Assembly (NCBI GenBank): GCA_004525545.1
Contig: SPCU01000004.1
Location: forward strand, 1-36,067
Origin: Methanomassiliicoccus sp.
GTDB lineage: Archaea > Thermoplasmatota > Thermoplasmata > Methanomassiliicoccales > UBA472
Reading direction: 5' to 3'
Length of the DNA: 36,067 nt
Under the pieces are notes generated by a model that searched no databases, was not told where the DNA came from, and was given only the letters and a program-made list of their open reading frames with translations. The position numbers and the translations under genes were made by a program. Below are positions 19,033 to 27,973 of this stretch, one piece after another (the stretch's first letter is position 1; each line of letters opens with the position of its first letter).

Positions 19033-20145
19033 TCAGAATAAAAGCTCCCCACGGACCTTACGGCGGAGCTCCAGACTCCTCTCGAGCAGTTCTGGCAAGT
19101 TGTCCTTGTTCAACCGTCGAACCTGCGGTGGTGCTTCAGGGAAGAGCCGGAAGCATTCTCTTAGCAGGTAATCGTGAACCATTCCTGATTGTCGCAGAGT
19201 ATCATGCCCCCATCCTTCGACCAGTTCAAGGACGCCTTCCCGTCCGGAGCGATAGAATATCTCTGCCAGCATTGAGGTGACGATGGTGTTGTCGGAGGTG
19301 ATCGCAAACTCCGCCTCCCTCAGGGCGTTCTGGTTACCATTGAAGGCGACGGCAAGGCCACCGCTGCGTCTCACTACCTGCAGGGCGCGTGCATCCGTGA
19401 TCCCATCGCCCACGTACATGCAGTCCTCCAGGGGAACGCTCAACCGCTTGCATATCTCCACGACCGAGGTAGCTTTCTCATCTCCGCCCACCGGGTTCAC
19501 CTGAGATATGAACTGATATGAGGAAAGGTCGGTCATCTCGTTCCAGAATATCTCCTCTAGACGCTTGACGGTAATACGGTCCTCCTGCTTGAGGTCCCGA
19601 ACGTGGCGAACGTTGGGCGGGATGTTCACCAAAGGCATGCGGACGATCTCCTGAGCCAGGGTGCGTAGGGTTTCCACCTCCCACTCGTCCACCTCGAACA
19701 TGTCCATGCTCAGGCGGGTGCAGAAGGCGTTCTCGAAGGGGAATCTTATCTCATCGCAAGCCGCCCCCACGTAATGCTCGTAACTGGTGCTGACGATAAA
19801 GCTGGACATGAACTCCTGCACGTAGCGCATGGTCTTGTCCGCCCCTGGTACGATCTTCAGTCCCTCGCGAGAGAGCCTCAGCAAGGAAGAGTCCGTGGCC
19901 CCGTACGCTTTTAGGAAAGGCAATATCAGCCGCAAAGTGTCCCCGGCCTTGATGCCGTCCTTGCGCGAAACGTTCGCCAGCACATCCTCGAAACGGCTGA
20001 TGACCCTATACAACCGATCGCCGTTCTCCACAATGCTGGAGGTGACCTGATAGGCATTGTCGTTGGTGGTGATCGGGCCTTGTAGATCGGAGACGAATAT
20101 CTTGCCCTCGAAAGGCATCACCTCATCCATCAAGTCGAACTCCAT
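19033..20145 (-). CDS. HAD-superfamily hydrolase-like protein
   Basis: IFVSDLQGPITTND (motif I-like), SSFIVSTSYEHYV (motif II-like), EDCMYVGDGITDARAL (motif IV). Confidence 0.78.
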   Translation of the reverse strand: MEFDLMDEVMPFEGKIFVSDLQGPITTNDNAYQVTSSIVENGDRLYRVISRFEDVLANVSRKDGIKAGDTLRLILPFLKAYGATDSSLLRLSREGLKIVPGADKTMRYVQEFMSSFIVSTSYEHYVGAACDEIRFPFENAFCTRLSMDMFEVDEWEVETLRTLAQEIVRMPLVNIPPNVRHVRDLKQEDRITVKRLEEIFWNEMTDLSSYQFISQVNPVGGDEKATSVVEICKRLSVPLEDCMYVGDGITDARALQVVRRSGGLAVAFNGNQNALREAEFAITSDNTIVTSMLAEIFYRSGREGVLELVEGWGHDTLRQSGMVHDYLLRECFRLFPEAPPQVRRLNKDNLPELLERSLELRRKVRGELLF

Positions 20146-20264
20146 GTGTTCACCCCCACGTTAGCACCTATCAGTTTGGGCATGATATCGAGATTCCTTA
20201 TTAATTAACACCTTCTATTTGCTAAAATTGGCATCGCTACCACCTGTAGACCTTTGATGACCAT

Positions 20265-21224
20265 CTAGAACAGGTGCTCCGATACCGTTTTGGCCTGGTC
20301 GCCCACCTGGCATTTCATTATGGGAAGCCCAAGGTCCTTTAGGCCGTCCTCGACCTCCTTCATCCCCCTAAGCGGACAGTTGACGTAGACGGTAGCGCCA
20401 GTATCTATGGAGAAATAACAGTTCAGCCCTTCGTACCTTAGCTCCTTGACCCTGGCCATGATCCTCAGGGTCTCCGGTCTCCATAGCAGCATCTGATCGG
20501 AACCGGTCATGGTGATGCTGTGCAGGACCAGCGTATCCTTCTCTGCCAGCTCTCCAACGAGGTCCACGTCCCCGGAGGAGATTGCCGACAGCATTTGCTC
20601 CAGCGAGGCGTTGACCGTTTCCAGACGGGCCTGGAAGAAGGGCGAGGTGACCACTTCCCGGTGGGCGGTGTCGGTGATCTTGTATGCCGGTACGATCACC
20701 GCCAGGATGCCCATGTCCATATCTTTGGATGAGGCGACCATTTCGGAGTAACTGCTTTCATCATCCACTCCGGCATGCCAGAGGGAGAAACCACCGGTCA
20801 CCGCCCGGGCGGCCGAACCGGCTCCGCGGCGGGCATAACGGGAGATCTCCTTCAACGGCATATCCAATGATAGAGCCTCATCACATGCCAAGGCCAGAGC
20901 GGCGAATCCCGAGGCCGACGCCCCCAGACCGATGTTGGACTGGAAGTTGTTGCGGGAGATCATGCGCATCCCCCCTTTCTCCCCCGCCAAATGGCGCAGC
21001 GGGTCCACCACCGCCATTATCCGGACCATCTCTTGGGGTGATGCCTTGTGACCGTCGAACTCGGCTCTGTCCTCCCCCTGCTCGAATTCTACGGTGGTGT
21101 GGGTGGCCAAAGGGGCGGTGCAGACCGAAATGGAATCGTGGAAAGGGAGGCGCAGCCGTTCGTCCCTCAGCCCGTGATACTTGATCAAACCCTGTATCGG
21201 ATGGGCGATGGCGGAAGCTTTCAA
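20265..21224 (-). CDS. GHMP kinase-fold protein of the (di/bis)phosphomevalonate decarboxylase / mevalonate 3-kinase family
   Basis: LIKYHGLRDERLRLPFHDSIS, SNIGLGASASGFAALALA, GAGSAARAVTGGFSLWHAG, CYFSIDTGATVYV correspond to MvaD-family motifs; ends in TAG. Confidence 0.75.
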   Translation of the reverse strand: MKASAIAHPIQGLIKYHGLRDERLRLPFHDSISVCTAPLATHTTVEFEQGEDRAEFDGHKASPQEMVRIMAVVDPLRHLAGEKGGMRMISRNNFQSNIGLGASASGFAALALACDEALSLDMPLKEISRYARRGAGSAARAVTGGFSLWHAGVDDESSYSEMVASSKDMDMGILAVIVPAYKITDTAHREVVTSPFFQARLETVNASLEQMLSAISSGDVDLVGELAEKDTLVLHSITMTGSDQMLLWRPETLRIMARVKELRYEGLNCYFSIDTGATVYVNCPLRGMKEVEDGLKDLGLPIMKCQVGDQAKTVSEHLF

Positions 21225-21233
21225 TCGATCACC

Positions 21234-21638
21234 TCAGATGTCGAAGACCACACGTACCAGGGGCACGGATGGGTCCACTAACAGCATATGATAGGTGATG
21301 GCCTTGATTTCTTTCTTGGGGTCGTGCCTCTGAGGGTCGAAACTCTCCCCCCACGCATGGCAGACGACCTTCAGATCGTAAAAGCGAACTTCGAATCTGG
21401 AAAATACCATCCCTGTGACATCGAAGACGAAGAGCAGCTCGGAGAGAAAGTTGTACAACATGGACTCGTGGTCGTGTCCCTCGACCTCGATCACCCTCTC
21501 CTCCCTGGGACTCACCGTGCTGGCGTCGAGAATTTGATCCGTGAGGGCAAAGGCGGCGTTGGCAAAGCATTCCTCCAGATCGTCGCCGAACGCCTCCACC
21601 ATCACGTCTGCGGTGTGGTCCAGAGTGCGATACTTCAT
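21234..21638 (-). CDS. archease
   Basis: MKYRTLDHTADVMVEAFGDDLEECFANAAFALTD..; KAITYHMLLVD; VVFDI C-terminus. Start placed at 21638; the track ORF start at 21806 lies near the divergent nadX start. Confidence 0.93.
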   Translation of the reverse strand: MKYRTLDHTADVMVEAFGDDLEECFANAAFALTDQILDASTVSPREERVIEVEGHDHESMLYNFLSELLFVFDVTGMVFSRFEVRFYDLKVVCHAWGESFDPQRHDPKKEIKAITYHMLLVDPSVPLVRVVFDI

Positions 21639-21816
21639 AGATATGGCATGACGGCACCGATAATTAACCATGCGCGAACTCGAGGCCGTTGCGGGACCGG
21701 TGTTCTTCATAGAACCTTTGCGAGCGCATCCCTGCTTATAACGCCAGAAAAAATGGTCATCGAACCTGCTGGAGCAGGGGGACAAGGTTATATCGGGGTT
21801 CACCAATTATGCGCCG

Positions 21817-22635
21817 ATGCGACTCCTCATCATCGGCAGCGGGGCCATCGGCACCACCCTGTCCAAGGCTATCCAGGAAATGGAAGAGATCGATATCTTC
21901 TACATCACTGATAAGAACGAGGACCGGGCTCGGAAGATAGCCGATGAATGCCGCAAGGCCAAGTTCATATCTCCCACCGACGAGAGCATCAAGGCGCATC
22001 TTAAGAACGTGGACCTGGTGGTCGAGGCCGCCTCCCAAGAAGCGGTGATGCACTACGTGCCCATCGTCCTTGGCATGGGGGTCGATGTCCTGGTGATGAG
22101 CGTGGGCGCCTTCGCCGACGACGATACCCGGGAAAGATGCTTCAACGTGGCCAAGAGAAAGGGAGGTCGGCTTTTCGTTCCGTCGGGAGCCATCTGCGGA
22201 ACTGACGGGTTGCACTCCGCCTCATCCGACGTAATCGAGAGCGTAGAGCTGGTATCGACCAAAGGGCCGAAGAGCTTCCAGGATAATGACTACTTGTTAT
22301 CCAAGGGGGTCGACGTCGATTTATTGAAAAAGAAGACCGTTCTTTTCGAGGGACCGGCCAGGGAGGCCGTGATGCACTTCCCCAAGAACGTGAACGTGTC
22401 GGCTACCATCTCCCTTATCGGAATAGGATTGGACAAGACCCACGTGAAACTGGTCTGCGATCCCCATAGCGATTGCAACACTCACCGCCTGGAAGTGAAG
22501 GGGGAGTTCGGTCACATCGTCTGTGAGACCGACAACCTCCCATTTCCCTCCAACCCGGCCACTAGCTATCTAGCGGCGTTATCCGCGATGGCGGCCATCA
22601 GACGCATCGCAGGGAACGTGTGGATAGGCATCTGA
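21817..22635 (+). CDS. nadX: L-aspartate dehydrogenase (NadX-like)
   Basis: LLIIGSGAIGTTL, VEAASQEAVMHYVPIVL, LFVPSGAICGTDGLHSAS, LIGIGLDKTHVKLVCDP. Confidence 0.87.
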   Translation: MRLLIIGSGAIGTTLSKAIQEMEEIDIFYITDKNEDRARKIADECRKAKFISPTDESIKAHLKNVDLVVEAASQEAVMHYVPIVLGMGVDVLVMSVGAFADDDTRERCFNVAKRKGGRLFVPSGAICGTDGLHSASSDVIESVELVSTKGPKSFQDNDYLLSKGVDVDLLKKKTVLFEGPAREAVMHFPKNVNVSATISLIGIGLDKTHVKLVCDPHSDCNTHRLEVKGEFGHIVCETDNLPFPSNPATSYLAALSAMAAIRRIAGNVWIGI

Positions 22636-22672
22636 GAACATTCCTATATACGCCTATTTCCCTTCAGCATTT

Positions 22673-23773
22673 GTGAGCGGGATGAATGAAAGGATCAGAT
22701 GGATCTTCTCCAATTGCCAGGACGGCCTGGACGCCATCGTTATCATGAACGCCGAAGAGCCACTGTTGGATGTGGCCTTCCCTTACATCACTTGCACGAA
22801 GGCCGGACTTTTCGAAGGATGTCTGGGGGTGATCACCCCCGACGGCCGCTCGACCATCATCACCTCCGCTTTGGAGGAGACCTCGGCTCGTGGAGGAAAG
22901 AGCGAGGTGCTGATATACCGCACCCGCAAGGAAAGGGATGAACTGGCCTCCGGCTTCATGAAGAAGTTCCGCACGGTGGGAGTGAACGGGCAGGGCATCA
23001 CCCATGCCAATTACTTGGAGATCGACCGGCTGACACCCAACGCCGAACTGCTGGACGTGAGCAAGGGCCTGGAAACATCCCGTTTAATAAAGGATAGGGA
23101 TGAGATAGACCGGATACGCCGGGCGTGCGGGATCGCCTCCCGGGTGGCGGATGATATTCCAGGCTTATTGAGGAAAGGAATGACAGAGTACGAGGCAGCG
23201 GCGGAGATCGATTATCGTATGATGAAGTTGGGAGCCTCTGGAACGGCCTTCGGTACCAACGCCTCCTTCGGCGCCAGCTCGGCCGAGCCTCATCACGGGG
23301 CGGAGGACATCGTTCTGAAGGAGGGACATGTGGCCTTGTTCGATTTCGGATGCAAGGTCGATGGATACTGCTCCGATATCACCCGCACCTTCTTCGTGAA
23401 TGAAGTGAAGGACTGGCAGGAACACATGTATCAGGTGGTTCTGGAAGCACAGGGAGCGGCCTTGGCGACCATCAAGGCCGGCGCCAACGGCAAAGATGTG
23501 GACGCGGCCGCCCGTAAGGTCATCGACGCCAGCGAGTTTAAAGGGCTGATGGTCCACTCGACCGGTCATGGATTGGGCTTATCGGTGCATGATGGGGGCC
23601 GGATGGCCCTCGATCATGACTTCCTGTTGAAGGAGGGCATGGTGCTGACGGTAGAGCCGGGGGTTTATATCGCAGGGCGAGGAGGGGTTCGCATCGAAGA
23701 TGACGTCCTGATCACAAAGGACGGGTACGAGATGCTCACAGACGCCTCTAAGGAAATGAAGGTGATCACATGA
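22673..23773 (+). CDS. Xaa-Pro aminopeptidase/M24 family metallopeptidase
   Basis: ALFDFGCKVDGYCSDITRTFFV, HSTGHGLGLSVHDGG, VLTVEPGVYI: M24 metal-binding motifs. Confidence 0.93.
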   Translation: MSGMNERIRWIFSNCQDGLDAIVIMNAEEPLLDVAFPYITCTKAGLFEGCLGVITPDGRSTIITSALEETSARGGKSEVLIYRTRKERDELASGFMKKFRTVGVNGQGITHANYLEIDRLTPNAELLDVSKGLETSRLIKDRDEIDRIRRACGIASRVADDIPGLLRKGMTEYEAAAEIDYRMMKLGASGTAFGTNASFGASSAEPHHGAEDIVLKEGHVALFDFGCKVDGYCSDITRTFFVNEVKDWQEHMYQVVLEAQGAALATIKAGANGKDVDAAARKVIDASEFKGLMVHSTGHGLGLSVHDGGRMALDHDFLLKEGMVLTVEPGVYIAGRGGVRIEDDVLITKDGYEMLTDASKEMKVIT

Positions 23774-25146
23774 TGGACCAGCTGGAAAGAGCGGTGGAGC
23801 GTATGAGAATGGAGGGGGCGGACTTCTGCGACGCCCGTTATCAAACCATCACCACGACCGGTGTGGCGGTGGTGGACGCGGCGGTCAAACGGATCTCCGA
23901 GGACCGCATGAGAGGAGCATGCCTACGGGCAAGGAAGAGGGGCTCATGGGGCTACGCCACCACCGTGGATGTGTCCAAGGATACTCTTTTGGAGGCGGCT
24001 GTCAAGGCCGTTCGAAACGCCAAGGCCGGAAACTCCTCGGGCAAGCTCATCCCGGACCTGGGCGGCGCCAGGGCCGATCTGAAGGCCAACGTTCAGATGC
24101 ATCCTTCCAAGGTAGGCATGGATGAGAGGGTGCAGGCGGCCCTGGACCTGGACCGGGCACAGAAGGTGGACCCTCGCATAGTCAATACCAATTCCATGCT
24201 GCGGGAGGAGGTGCGCCATAACCAGTTGGTAAGCAGCCATGACCGACAGTTGAGCTGGGAGGAGGTACGTTCCTCCCTAATGGTGGAGGCGGTGGCCTCG
24301 GAAGCAGGCCGAACCGAATTTTTTTATGACATTCGCGATGGTTCCAAGGGCTTCGAGCTGGTCAAGGCCACTGATCTGGAGACATTGGGCCGGAACACCG
24401 GGTTGGAAGCGCTCAAGATGCTCACCGCGGTGAAAGCCCCTTCGGGACTGGTCACCTGCATAACCGATCCCAGCATATCCGGGCTGCTGGCCCACGAGGT
24501 CATGGGGCACGCCTCCGAGGCGGACGAGATCGTCAAACGGCGTTCTTTCCTGACCGACATGGTGGGGAAGAAGGTCGGATCGCCCCTCATCACCATGGTA
24601 GACGATGGAACGGTGCCAGGAGCTAGAGGGACCGTTCCATTCGATGACGAGGGAACACCCTCATCGCGCACCACCATCATACAGGACGGGGTTTACCAGG
24701 GATACATGCACTCGCTGGAGACGGCGGCAGAAATGGGCACGAAACCGACAGGCAACGGCAGGGCGCAGGACTTCGGGCGGAGAGTTTGGGTGCGCATGAC
24801 CAACACCTTCTTCGAGAAAGGGGACCAGACCCTGGAAGAGATGATCGCCGACGTGAAGCTGGGAGTGCTCACCGACCGCATGATCAGCGGTATGGAGGAC
24901 CCGGTGGGCGGAGGCTTTGAGGCCAAAGCATTGCGAGGGTTCCTCATTGAGAACGGCCAGGTGACCAAGATGTTACGTTCGTTCACGCTGACCGGCAACG
25001 CCTTGGACATACTGGGGACCGGCGACGCCGTAGGCAAGAAGGTGACCCTGGACGGAGGCTACTGCGGCAAGGGCATCGAGGATTGGGTGCCGGTATCCTC
25101 CGGTGGACCGCATTGCCGTTTCAAGATCGTGCTGGGAGGTGACTGA
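23770..25146 (+). CDS. tldD: TldD family metalloprotease
   Basis: LLAHEVMGHASEADEI (HExxxH), GTPSSRTTIIQDGVYQGYMHSLETA, GMEDPVGGGFEAKALRGFLIENGQ. Confidence 0.92.
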   Translation: MMDQLERAVERMRMEGADFCDARYQTITTTGVAVVDAAVKRISEDRMRGACLRARKRGSWGYATTVDVSKDTLLEAAVKAVRNAKAGNSSGKLIPDLGGARADLKANVQMHPSKVGMDERVQAALDLDRAQKVDPRIVNTNSMLREEVRHNQLVSSHDRQLSWEEVRSSLMVEAVASEAGRTEFFYDIRDGSKGFELVKATDLETLGRNTGLEALKMLTAVKAPSGLVTCITDPSISGLLAHEVMGHASEADEIVKRRSFLTDMVGKKVGSPLITMVDDGTVPGARGTVPFDDEGTPSSRTTIIQDGVYQGYMHSLETAAEMGTKPTGNGRAQDFGRRVWVRMTNTFFEKGDQTLEEMIADVKLGVLTDRMISGMEDPVGGGFEAKALRGFLIENGQVTKMLRSFTLTGNALDILGTGDAVGKKVTLDGGYCGKGIEDWVPVSSGGPHCRFKIVLGGD

Positions 25147-26502
25147 ATGGACCTGGAGAGGATGTCCAAGAAGACGGTGCACAACGTCCTGGAGGAGGGA
25201 GCCAAGGAGGCCGAAGCCTACCTTGTGAGGGTGCGGTCGCTAACAGCTTACATCGACGACGATATGATCAAGAACTTAGAGGTGAAGCTGGACCAGGGAC
25301 TTTCGGTCAAGGTCTCCCTCAACGGTCGGTTGGGGCAGTCCAGCTCCACCATTTTCCACATGCGGGACCTGGAGGAATGCGGGGCGAAGGCGGTGGCTCT
25401 GGCGAAGTTATCCCGCCCCGATCCTTACTTCAAGAGGTTCCCGGGATTTCAGCATCCGAACGGTTCGTTGGATGTTTGCTCCGAAGACATCGTCAACGCC
25501 ACAAATGAAACGTTGAGGGACAAGGTCAACAACATTGTCAGCGCCGTCGGGGAAGGAGTGAGGATCCCCCGAGGACAGTTACGGGTGGCGGTCATCGAGA
25601 GGGCGCTGGCCAACTCCAATGGGGCGGCCTATCGCGAGATAGGCACCATGGCCTACGCCCATTTCACCTCCATGACCAACGGGGTAGATCCCGGTGAGGG
25701 GTGCGAGTGTTACTATTCTTCCGGCCTGTCCGCGCTGGATACCGAGGAGATGGGACGGAAGCTCCGGGCCAAGGCCTTGAACGCCCAAGGCGCCAAGCAC
25801 TACAAGGGCAAGATGACCGTGCCGGTGGTGCTGCCGCCAGAAGAGCTGGCGGAGATGCTGCTGGCCTCGGTCGGCTACTCGCTGGACGGAGAGAACGCCC
25901 TGCGGCACCGCTCCCCTTGGGGAGAAATGGTGGAGAAGGAGGTCGGCAATACCCTGGTGGACCTACAGGACCGGCCTTGGGACCCACGTTCCTCCCTATC
26001 TTGCCAGTACGATGACGAGGGCACTCCGACACGGGAAAGACCATTGGTCGAGAAGGGAGTGCTGAGAACGCTGTTGTACGACGCTTATCACGCCCAGATG
26101 GGCGGCGTGGTGGCGACGGGCAGTTGCATGAGGCGAGATCCTACCGATGCCCTGAACCTCTATCGCCGAGGCAGCGCCACCTTGCCCATCAACCTGACAT
26201 GGAGGGCGGGCAGGAGCAGCTTGGAGGATATGATCTCCGAGATGAAGGAGGGAGTGGTCATAGAAAAACTGGCCGCCCCGGATGTCAACAGCGTCACTGG
26301 CGGCTTCGCCCTGGAGGTACGCAGCGCCAAATATGTGCGGGACGGCCAGGTGGAGGGCCACATCGACCAGTGCCTGCTTGTGGGCAACTTCTACCAAGCG
26401 CTTAAGAAGGTGAGCGCGGTGGGCAGCGATCCGACCGTTCACGGAAATTGCATCGTGCCATCGGTGCGCTTTGACGACCTGGAGATCGTGGGCAGCGAAT
26501 GA
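25147..26502 (+). CDS. TldE/PmbA family protein
   Basis: 451 aa partner directly after tldD; PVVLPPEELAEMLLASVGYSLDGENAL, DDEGTPTRERPLVEKGVLRTLLYD, VNSVTGGFALEVR. Confidence 0.9.
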   Translation: MDLERMSKKTVHNVLEEGAKEAEAYLVRVRSLTAYIDDDMIKNLEVKLDQGLSVKVSLNGRLGQSSSTIFHMRDLEECGAKAVALAKLSRPDPYFKRFPGFQHPNGSLDVCSEDIVNATNETLRDKVNNIVSAVGEGVRIPRGQLRVAVIERALANSNGAAYREIGTMAYAHFTSMTNGVDPGEGCECYYSSGLSALDTEEMGRKLRAKALNAQGAKHYKGKMTVPVVLPPEELAEMLLASVGYSLDGENALRHRSPWGEMVEKEVGNTLVDLQDRPWDPRSSLSCQYDDEGTPTRERPLVEKGVLRTLLYDAYHAQMGGVVATGSCMRRDPTDALNLYRRGSATLPINLTWRAGRSSLEDMISEMKEGVVIEKLAAPDVNSVTGGFALEVRSAKYVRDGQVEGHIDQCLLVGNFYQALKKVSAVGSDPTVHGNCIVPSVRFDDLEIVGSE

Positions 26503-26505
26503 TCT

Positions 26506-26874
26506 TTAGGCCCTTTCCAGGGTGACGGAGGTCTTGTCGGAAAGTTTGGCCAGTCCCTTGAGGTCGCCCAACACCCTTCCCACCGGGCTCACCGGGGAGA
26601 ACGCTTCCGGCCTAGAGGTCGTGGAAACAGGCGTCTTGCCGAAGAAGAAACATAGGGCGTCCCCTTCCGGCCAGAAGGCCACTTCTCCCTCGTCCAAGAT
26701 CTTCTTCCCGTTCTCCAGCTCGCCGCTAACCGGGATGGCGAAATAGAACTCACCGCCCCATACGTTGATCTCTCGTTCCAACGGCAGTGACTCGTATATC
26801 TTCCAAGCGGTCAAAGAATCGTTCAGCTCGATCTCGAACTGTTCGTACCTTGTGCGCATCAAAATTCTTTCCAT
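26506..26874 (-). CDS. cyclophilin-like fold protein (TM1367/DUF369-like)
   Basis: FEIELNDSLTAWKIYESLPLEREINVWGGEFYFAIPV..WPEGDALCFFFGKTP. Confidence 0.8.
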   Translation of the reverse strand: MERILMRTRYEQFEIELNDSLTAWKIYESLPLEREINVWGGEFYFAIPVSGELENGKKILDEGEVAFWPEGDALCFFFGKTPVSTTSRPEAFSPVSPVGRVLGDLKGLAKLSDKTSVTLERA

Positions 26875-26920
26875 GCCCTCTCCCGGAAAGGGAAAGGGTG
26901 GAAGGGTGAAAAGGGTTTCG

Positions 26921-27910
26921 TCACTTCTTGATCTCGAAGAGGGCGCGTATCTCCGTGCCTACCTTCTCGACCTGGCTGTCGGCCTCGGCACTCTCCATGG
27001 CTTTCATCCTTGGCATGCCGGCCTTGGCGTCCGCCAACCATTCCTTGGCGAAGTCACCGGAACAGATGCGGTCCAGCATCTTCTCCATGGCCGCACGGCT
27101 CTCGTCATTGATGACCAGGTCCCTGGTGGTCAGCCCGCCGAACTCGGCGGTGTTGGAGACGCTTCTCCACATGTTCATCATGCCGCCCTGGTAGATCAGG
27201 TCCACGATGAGCTTGACCTCGTGGAGGCACTCGAAGTAAGCGATCTCCGGCTGGTATCCCCTCTTGACCAGGGTCTGGAAGCCAGCGTTGATGAGGGCGG
27301 TTACCCCGCCGCATAGCACGGCCTGCTCTCCGAACAGGTCGGAGGTGGCCTCCTCACGGAAGTCGGTCTCCAGGACACCGGCCTTGGTAGCCCCGATGCC
27401 CTTGGCCAATGCCAGGGCGAACTGTTTTGCCTTACCGGAGTGGTCCTGGTGCACGGCGATGAGCGCTGGGACGCCGAATCCTTCAACGAACACCTTCCGC
27501 ACCATGGGGCCCGGGGCCTTCGGGGCCATCATGATCACGTCCACGGTCTTGGGCGGGATGATCACACCGAAGGTGATGGAGAACCCATGAGCGAAATCCA
27601 ATGCCGCCCCATCCTTTAGGTTCGGCAGTATCTCCGAGTGGTAGACGTCTCCCTGCACCTCATCCGGGATGAGCACCATGACCACATCCGCGTCCTTGAC
27701 GGCGCCGGCCACGGTGTCCACTTTCAACCCGTTCTTCTTGGCTTCGACCCAGGACTTGCCGTCCTTGCGCACACCGACGGTCACGTCCAATCCGCAATCG
27801 TGCAGACATAGGGATTGAGCCCTGCCTTGGCTACCGAAACCGATGACCGCGACCTTCTTGCCCTTCAGGACGCCTAGGTCGGCGTCTGACTCGTGATAAA
27901 TCCTTGCCAT
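26921..27910 (-). CDS. ilvC: ketol-acid reductoisomerase
   Basis: VAVIGFGSQGRAQSLCLHDCGLDV, DLFGEQAVLCGGVTALI, YFECLHEVKLIVDLIYQGG; start set at MARIYHESD (27910). Confidence 0.97.
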   Translation of the reverse strand: MARIYHESDADLGVLKGKKVAVIGFGSQGRAQSLCLHDCGLDVTVGVRKDGKSWVEAKKNGLKVDTVAGAVKDADVVMVLIPDEVQGDVYHSEILPNLKDGAALDFAHGFSITFGVIIPPKTVDVIMMAPKAPGPMVRKVFVEGFGVPALIAVHQDHSGKAKQFALALAKGIGATKAGVLETDFREEATSDLFGEQAVLCGGVTALINAGFQTLVKRGYQPEIAYFECLHEVKLIVDLIYQGGMMNMWRSVSNTAEFGGLTTRDLVINDESRAAMEKMLDRICSGDFAKEWLADAKAGMPRMKAMESAEADSQVEKVGTEIRALFEIKK

Positions 27911-27973
27911 TTGATCACCGTTAGATGCATTGACGCATTTTATGCGCAATATTTACAATGTTCTACTCCACCA

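Noticed and set aside
20684-21184. Long plus-strand ORF (166 aa) antisense to the mevalonate-decarboxylase-family gene
   Set aside because: Pro/Arg-rich low-complexity translation typical of the antisense frame of a GC-rich gene; the minus strand has clear family motifs.
23770-26502. TldD/TldE as part of a RiPP peptide-maturation cluster
   Set aside because: No precursor peptide, cyclodehydratase or dedicated exporter lies alongside. TldD/TldE are widespread in archaea as a stand-alone pair.
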